Source: Bacteroidales bacterium
Lineage (GTDB): Bacteria; Bacteroidota; Bacteroidia; Bacteroidales; UBA932
Assembly: GCA_024683255.1 (NCBI GenBank)
Contig: JAIKYL010000168.1
Coordinates: forward strand, 1-14,218
Reading direction: 5' to 3'
DNA: 14,218 nucleotides
Each line of letters opens with the position of its first letter. The stretch's first letter is position 1. The position numbers and the translations under genes are program-made. Of this stretch, positions 10,042 to 14,218 are shown piece by piece. The notes below the pieces were generated by a model. The model did no database searches. It was not told the DNA's origin and worked only from the letters and a program-made list of their open reading frames with translations.

Positions 10042-12438
10042 ATGATACTTGCAGATCTGGCAACCGGAGAGAAAGCGGTGATTGTGAGGGTGAACGGACA
10101 CGGAAGTTTCCGTAAACGCCTCATTGAGATGGGTTTTATCCAGGGAAAAGAGGTTAGCGTGGTGTTGAATGCACCGCTAAAGGATCCCATTGAATATGAA
10201 ATAATAGGTTATAAGGTGAGCCTGCGGCGGGAAGAAGCCCGCCAGATTGAGGTGGTGGGTATGGAGGAGGCCCGCGAGGCCCTTTCCACCGACGAGCACC
10301 TGCAGGGACTTCCGGAGGATCTGGAAGAGCGCGAACGCCTGGACCGGGCCATGGCCCATGTGGCCGAGGAGCGGCATCACAACATCCGGGTGGCTCTGGT
10401 GGGCAACCCCAATTGCGGAAAGACTTCCCTTTTCAACATAGCTTCCGGCAGCCACGAGCATGTGGGCAATTACTCCGGCGTTACCGTGGACGCCAAGGAG
10501 GGCCATTTCAAGTTCAAGGGTTACGACATCACCTTGGTGGACCTCCCAGGTACCTATTCTTTATCGGCCTATTCCCCGGAAGAGCTGTACGTGCGGAAAA
10601 ACCTGCTGGAAACCCTTCCGGACGTGGTTTTGAACGTGGTGGATGCTTCCAATATCGAGCGGAACCTCTACCTTACCAGCCAGCTCATTGACATGAACCT
10701 CCGTACGGTGATGGCCCTCAATATGTACGACGAGCTGCAGCACAAAGGAGACAAGCTGGATACAAAGCAGCTGGGTTACCTCCTGGGTATGCCCGTCTGC
10801 CCCACGGTGAGCCGCGACGGTCAGGGCATTCCGGAGCTCTTTGACACGGTAATCAAGGTCTATGAGCATACGGATTCCAAGCTGGCCCGTCACATCCACA
10901 TCAACCATGGGGCCGAGCTGGAAAAGAGCATCGTACGCCTAAGGGATCTCTTTTTCTCCAACGAAGACCTCCGTTCCCGTTTCTCCACGCGATACCTGGC
11001 CATCAAGACGCTGGAGGCCGATAAGGACGTGGAAGGCCTGGTGGACAAACTCCCCAATGCCGCCCAAATCCGCGAGGCCCGGCAAGAGGAAAGCCAGCGC
11101 ATAGAGCGGCTGCTGGGGACATCGGCCGAAAGCGCCATCGTGGATGCCAAATACGCCTTTATCCAGGGCGCCCTGGCCGAAACTTATGAAAGATATCAGG
11201 CCGAAAGGCCCCGCCGTACCATTACGGACAAGATAGACGCCATTGTCACCAACCAGTGGCTCGCATTCCCCATCTTTATATTGTTGTTGTGGTTTATTTT
11301 CTGGGCCACCTTTACCGTGGGCCAGTATCCGATGGACTGGATTGATGCGCTGGTAAGCTGGTTGGGTGACAAGGTGGGCGGCTGGATGCAGGACGGCTGG
11401 GTGAAAGACCTGGTGGTGGACGGCGTGATTGCCGGTGTGGGCAGCGTACTGGTGTTCCTGCCCAACATCATGATCCTGTACTTCTTCATCTCCATCATGG
11501 AAGACAGCGGCTACATGGCACGGGCGGCGTTCATCGTGGATAAGCTTATGCACAAGATCGGCCTGCACGGAAAGAGCTTCATTCCCATGGTCATGGGTTT
11601 TGGCTGCAACGTGCCGGCCATTATGGCAACGCGAAGCATCGAAAGCCGGAAAAGCCGATTGGTGACCATAGCCATCATTCCGTTCATGTCCTGCGCAGGC
11701 CGATTACCCATCTTCGTACTCTTTGCCGGGGCCTTCTTCCCGGGGAGTCCGGCCACGGCCCTGCTGGGTATTTACCTCCTGGGCGTGGTACTGGCCATCC
11801 TGAGCGCCCTTGTCCTGAGCAAATTTGTCAAGGACGACGACCTGCCGTTTGTGATGGAACTGCCGCCGTACCGCGTTCCCACAGGGAAGGCCATCTGGCG
11901 CCATACCTGGGAAAAGGGCAAGCAGTATCTGGAGAAAATGGCCACCACCATCCTCATCTTCTCCGTTGCCATCTGGTTCCTGGGGTACTTCCCCCGTCAC
12001 GAGGGAGCCACCCAGAGCTATCAGCAGGAGCATTCCTATATCGGCATGGTTGGTAAGGCTGTGGAACCGGCCCTGGAACCGCTGGGCTTCAACTGGAAGA
12101 TGGATGTGGGCCTGCTGGCCGGCGTGGGCGCGAAGGAACTGGTTATCAGTACCATGGGCGTAACCTATGCCCAAGACGGCGAAGCCTATGAGGGCATGGG
12201 AAGCGAGGACGATACCCAGCTCCAGGCAGCCCTGAAGGCCACCGTTCCCACGGCTGCAGCCCTGGCTTTCATGGTGTTTGTGCTGTTGTATTTCCCCTGT
12301 ATTGCCACCTTCGTTGCCATTAAAAACGAAACGGGAAAATGGCGCTGGGCCATCCTCCTGTGCCTGTATACCATCCTGGTGGCCTGGCTCTTCGGTTTTG
12401 CCGCCTATCGGCTGGGCCTGCTTATCTGGCCGATCTAA
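10042..12438 (+). CDS. feoB: FeoA-FeoB fusion, ferrous iron transporter
   Basis: This 798-residue protein imports Fe2+ across the inner membrane. Residues 1-73 are an FeoA (SH3-like) domain (MILADLATGEKAVIVRV, with RKRLIEMGFIQGKEV). A linker of about 40 residues precedes the FeoB GTPase: G1 GNPNCGKT at 121-128, G2 around Thr148 (SGVTVD), G3 DLPG at 167-170, and G4 NMYD at 227-230. A helical region follows. The membrane part starts near 405 and has the two Gate motifs, GCNVPA (Cys522) and the segment with SCAGRLPIF (Cys551), each with the conserved Cys. The FeoA-FeoB fusion is typical of Bacteroidetes, where FeoA is usually a separate protein in other phyla. It has its own promoter, is divergent from queH, and is terminated against mdh. 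Confidence 0.96.
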   Translation: MILADLATGEKAVIVRVNGHGSFRKRLIEMGFIQGKEVSVVLNAPLKDPIEYEIIGYKVSLRREEARQIEVVGMEEAREALSTDEHLQGLPEDLEERERLDRAMAHVAEERHHNIRVALVGNPNCGKTSLFNIASGSHEHVGNYSGVTVDAKEGHFKFKGYDITLVDLPGTYSLSAYSPEELYVRKNLLETLPDVVLNVVDASNIERNLYLTSQLIDMNLRTVMALNMYDELQHKGDKLDTKQLGYLLGMPVCPTVSRDGQGIPELFDTVIKVYEHTDSKLARHIHINHGAELEKSIVRLRDLFFSNEDLRSRFSTRYLAIKTLEADKDVEGLVDKLPNAAQIREARQEESQRIERLLGTSAESAIVDAKYAFIQGALAETYERYQAERPRRTITDKIDAIVTNQWLAFPIFILLLWFIFWATFTVGQYPMDWIDALVSWLGDKVGGWMQDGWVKDLVVDGVIAGVGSVLVFLPNIMILYFFISIMEDSGYMARAAFIVDKLMHKIGLHGKSFIPMVMGFGCNVPAIMATRSIESRKSRLVTIAIIPFMSCAGRLPIFVLFAGAFFPGSPATALLGIYLLGVVLAILSALVLSKFVKDDDLPFVMELPPYRVPTGKAIWRHTWEKGKQYLEKMATTILIFSVAIWFLGYFPRHEGATQSYQQEHSYIGMVGKAVEPALEPLGFNWKMDVGLLAGVGAKELVISTMGVTYAQDGEAYEGMGSEDDTQLQAALKATVPTAAALAFMVFVLLYFPCIATFVAIKNETGKWRWAILLCLYTILVAWLFGFAAYRLGLLIWPI

Positions 12439-12461
12439 GTCACGTTTAAAGCCTAAAATAA

Positions 12462-12493
12462 GACCAAGACTGCTCCGAAGAACAATCTTGGTC
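12462..12493. terminator. Bidirectional intrinsic terminator between feoAB and mdh
   Basis: GACCAAGA (12462-12469) and TCTTGGTC (12486-12493) form a perfect 8-bp stem with a 16-base loop. On the plus strand it is followed by ATGTTTTG, and on the minus strand by TTATTTTAG, so it can serve both converging genes. The T runs are short, so efficiency is uncertain. Confidence 0.6.
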
Positions 12494-12525
12494 ATGTTTT
12501 GCTGTATTTTCTGTACTGAGACAGA

Positions 12526-13512
12526 CTACAGGTTGGGATTCTCCTTGCCCCAGTCCTTCACGGCGGGAACGATACCCAGCTCCACAATTTCGTCGCGCAT
12601 CTTTACCAGGTGCTCGTAAGAAGCCTGGAGGGCAGCCATTTCTTCCGGAGTTCCTACCGGATTGGTGAAGTGGCAGCCGGTGGCATCGATAACGGTGGGC
12701 ATGGCCATCATTACGTGCTGGAACTTCTCGTTGTTCACATAGGTGCCGGCGGGCCAGGTGAACTTCTCGCCGCCCATGGCAGCCTCGATCATCTTCACGG
12801 CCTGGTATGCCGGGCTCTGGAAAGAGCTGCGGCCACGGAGCTTGATGATGTTGGAACCACCCTGGATGGTGTTGTGCTTGATCTCTGCGAAGCGCTCTGC
12901 GGACAGGCCCATTTCGGCAAGGGGCTTGCCGTCCACTTTCACCTGGGAGGCGAACACTGCCATGGCTTCACCGTGACCACCATAGGTGTGGGCGCCGGTG
13001 ACCTTGCACTGCTGTACGCCGAACTCCTGGGCCAGGGCTTCCTGCAGACGGGTGCTGTCCAGAGCGGCCAGGGAGGTGAGCTTCTCCGGCTTCAGGCCGG
13101 AACGGATGAGGGCGGTGAGAGCGGTTACATCGGCCGGGTTGAAAATAACCACCACGAACTTAACGTCCGGGCAGTACTTCTCAATATTCTCGCCGAATTC
13201 GGCGGCAATCTGGCAGTTGCCCTTGAGGAGGTCTTCCCGGGTCATGCCTTCCTTGCGGGGTGCTCCACCGGAGGAAATGATGTACTTGGCATCCTTGAAG
13301 GCCTCGGCCGGATCAATGGTGGCGGTGAGGTTCACATCCGGGAATGCGCAGTGGTCCATCTCGGCCAGAACGCCCTTGAGGCCCGGCTCGAAGATATCGT
13401 ACAGGCAGATGTTGGGGGTGAGACCCAGCATGCAGGCGGTCTGAACCATGTTGGAACCGATCATTCCGGCGGCGCCCACAATAAGGAGCTTTTCATCAGT
13501 AAGGAATTTCAT
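12526..13512 (-). CDS. mdh: malate dehydrogenase (NAD+)
   Basis: Mdh interconverts malate and oxaloacetate with NAD+/NADH in the cytoplasm; in fermentative Bacteroidales it serves the reductive branch to succinate and propionate. The product has 328 residues. The NAD-binding motif GAAGMIGS is at 13-20, with Asp39 at the end of strand 2 (NICLYD) favouring NAD. Substrate-binding Arg86 and Arg92 lie in GGAPRKEGMTREDL, whose APRK form indicates malate rather than lactate dehydrogenase. Asn125 (IFNPAD), Arg155 (LDSTR) and catalytic His180 (YGGHGEAM) are also present. The form is close to Bacteroides Mdh. The ATG is 42 bases downstream of a TATCTTTG element. It is convergent with feoAB. Confidence 0.95.
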   Translation of the reverse strand: MKFLTDEKLLIVGAAGMIGSNMVQTACMLGLTPNICLYDIFEPGLKGVLAEMDHCAFPDVNLTATIDPAEAFKDAKYIISSGGAPRKEGMTREDLLKGNCQIAAEFGENIEKYCPDVKFVVVIFNPADVTALTALIRSGLKPEKLTSLAALDSTRLQEALAQEFGVQQCKVTGAHTYGGHGEAMAVFASQVKVDGKPLAEMGLSAERFAEIKHNTIQGGSNIIKLRGRSSFQSPAYQAVKMIEAAMGGEKFTWPAGTYVNNEKFQHVMMAMPTVIDATGCHFTNPVGTPEEMAALQASYEHLVKMRDEIVELGIVPAVKDWGKENPNL

Positions 13513-13554
13513 AACTATTTGTGTTAATATTTAACGTTTTTCCGTTTGGGTCCA

Positions 13555-13562
13555 CAAAGATA
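13555..13562 (-). promoter_or_regulatory. -7 promoter element (TATCTTTG) for mdh
   Basis: TATCTTTGT on the minus strand matches TANNTTTGY and lies 42 bases before the mdh ATG. There is no TTG at the 20-base spacing upstream, so the -33 part is weak or absent. Confidence 0.5.
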
Positions 13563-13606
13563 GCAATTTCCGCGCAAAGATTTGCTTGTTATTTTGAAAA
13601 ATGAAT

Positions 13607-13614
13607 TATCTTTG
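13607..13614 (+). promoter_or_regulatory. -7 promoter element (TATCTTTG) for the phosphopantetheinyl transferase transcript
   Basis: TATCTTTGC matches TANNTTTGY. The nearest upstream TTTG (13581-13584) is 22 bases away, slightly longer than the 20 seen at the best promoters here. It would start a transcript near 13620, leaving a leader of about 165 bases before the ATG at 13785. It is back to back with the mdh element. Confidence 0.5.
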
Positions 13615-13619
13615 CATCG

Positions 13620-13784
13620 TAATTTGTAACGAATAAAATGGAGCCTCCCAGTCAGGTCAAGTCTAATCAATTAGCGGGCGTCGGTTCAGACGACCCTCTG
13701 TCGCGATTATGCTTTTAAAATAACTAGGAATCCGGAACCGCAAGGTCTCCGGAGGGTTTTCATTGTCGTTCAGAAACCTTAGGA
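13620..13784 (+). promoter_or_regulatory. Structured leader with several hairpins upstream of the phosphopantetheinyl transferase gene
   Basis: Three hairpins can be drawn. The first is CTAA-TCAA-TTAG (13663-13674). The second is GGGCGTC with GACG-A-CCC (13676-13696, 7 bp, one bulged A). The third is TCCGGAACC-GCAA-GGT-C-TCCGGA (13731-13753, 9 bp, one bulged C, GCAA tetraloop) followed by GGGTTTT. Bases 13693-13698 (ACCCTC) can also pair with 13752-13757 (GAGGGT), which would break the second and third hairpins. I cannot match it to a riboswitch family I know. It could be a cis-acting RNA, a small RNA with its own terminator, or a weak attenuator. Confidence 0.4.
13638..13718 (+). CDS. possible 26-codon leader reading frame
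   Basis: An ATG at 13638-13640, about 18 bases after the expected transcript start, opens a frame of 26 codons (MEPPSQVKSNQLAGVGSDDP, ending LSRLCF) closed by TAA at 13716-13718. It lies wholly within the leader of the phosphopantetheinyl transferase gene and ends just before a stable hairpin. It has no run of one amino acid as in classic attenuators. It may be chance, since a frame of this length is not rare. Confidence 0.2.
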   Translation: MEPPSQVKSNQLAGVGSDDPLSRLCF

Positions 13785-14218
13785 ATGGGACTTTATTTAA
13801 AGAAGAAACTGGAAAACGAAGCCACAATTGGCGTGTGGCAAATCACGGAGACGGAACAGGAGCTCATCGAACTCAGTTCCACCCCCACGGACGAGATGGA
13901 GGAAATCTCGTTCCTCCGCAGCGAAAGCATGCGGAAACAGCGGTTGGCCGTCCGGGCTCTGCTTAACGCCCTCTTTGAAGAGAAGGTGTACCTGAGCCAT
14001 CACGACAACGGCAAGCCGTACCTGGAGAACAATCCCGTAAACATCTCCATTACCCATACGGAAAAATACGTGGCCGTCATCCTCCACGAGGAGAACGACT
14101 GCGGCATAGACGTGGAATCCCTGGACCGGGATTTCTCGGCCGTGGAAAAGAAAGCGCTTTCGGAAGATGAGATTGATGACCTGGAGGAAGAGAAGCGCAA
14201 TGAGCAGCTGGCCATCTA
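13785..14218 (+). CDS. 4'-phosphopantetheinyl transferase superfamily protein (N-terminal part)
   Basis: The gene runs off the right edge; 144 codons are visible from the ATG at 13785 (MGLYLKKKLENEATIGVWQI). The family is recognised by three motifs. The first is a substrate-binding segment, LSHHDNGKPYLENNPVNISI (70-89). ITHTEKYVAV (89-98) is the second, corresponding to the usual SHS..VA. The third is CGIDVESLDR (106-115), with the Mg2+-binding Asp109 and Glu111. A further acidic segment, LSEDEIDDLEEEKR, leads toward the WxxKEA motif, which would lie outside the window. Such enzymes transfer phosphopantetheine from CoA to a serine of acyl or peptidyl carrier proteins. With only the N-terminal part visible, I cannot tell whether it is the Sfp/EntD type or a shorter homologue. 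It has a long structured leader. Confidence 0.82.
   Translation, partial: MGLYLKKKLENEATIGVWQITETEQELIELSSTPTDEMEEISFLRSESMRKQRLAVRALLNALFEEKVYLSHHDNGKPYLENNPVNISITHTEKYVAVILHEENDCGIDVESLDRDFSAVEKKALSEDEIDDLEEEKRNEQLAI

Noticed and set aside
11704..12495. 263-codon open frame on the minus strand opposite feoB
   Set aside because: Antisense shadow of the FeoB membrane domain and crosses the terminator.
12610..13527. 305-codon open frame on the plus strand opposite mdh
   Set aside because: Antisense shadow of mdh; no domain, no promoter placed to express it.
13676..13700. tRNA-like T-arm (GGTTCAGACGACC)
   Set aside because: The stem and 7-base loop do not fall in the right register, and no acceptor, D or anticodon arms can be drawn around it.
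13620..13784. SRP RNA or known riboswitch in the leader
   Set aside because: The conserved SRP apical sequence is absent, and I found no TPP, cobalamin, SAM or similar core motif.

Overview
The window reads as chromosomal DNA of a Bacteroidales-type bacterium (phylum Bacteroidota). Four things point there: an FeoA-FeoB fusion, a Bacteroides-like malate dehydrogenase, a secreted Tricorn-type S41 protease, and repeated promoter elements of the Bacteroidetes form TANNTTTG. Three of those elements have a TTG exactly 20 bases upstream. GC content in the genes I sampled is in the high 50s percent; genus cannot be fixed from the sequence alone.

Layout, left to right. The end of an FtsX/MacB-type ABC permease (+) is followed by its own promoter and a large periplasmic Tricorn-like protease (+). 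That gene meets guaA (-) tail to tail with only 4 bases between the stop codons. guaB and guaA (-) form an operon with an 8-base overlap and a promoter just upstream of guaB; together they make GMP from IMP. Next comes a GC-poor patch (about 6.69-7.26 kb) with two tightly spaced small unknown genes (-). Beyond it is a four-gene run (-): queH (queuosine synthesis), a small secreted/membrane protein of unknown function, a hemerythrin-LuxR fusion regulator, and apt (adenine salvage). This run ends in a clear intrinsic terminator.

A 98-base divergent promoter region separates queH from feoAB (+), the ferrous iron importer. feoAB converges on mdh (-) across a bidirectional terminator. mdh is divergent from a partial 4'-phosphopantetheinyl transferase gene (+) that runs off the right edge. 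That last gene has a leader of about 165 bases with a 26-codon reading frame and several hairpins.

Most of the genes are housekeeping (purine nucleotides, central carbon, iron, tRNA modification). The parts most worth a second look are the hemerythrin-LuxR regulator, the small GC-poor two-gene cassette, the structured leader before the phosphopantetheinyl transferase gene, and a short heptamer (ATCGGCC) that is strongly over-represented on both strands.
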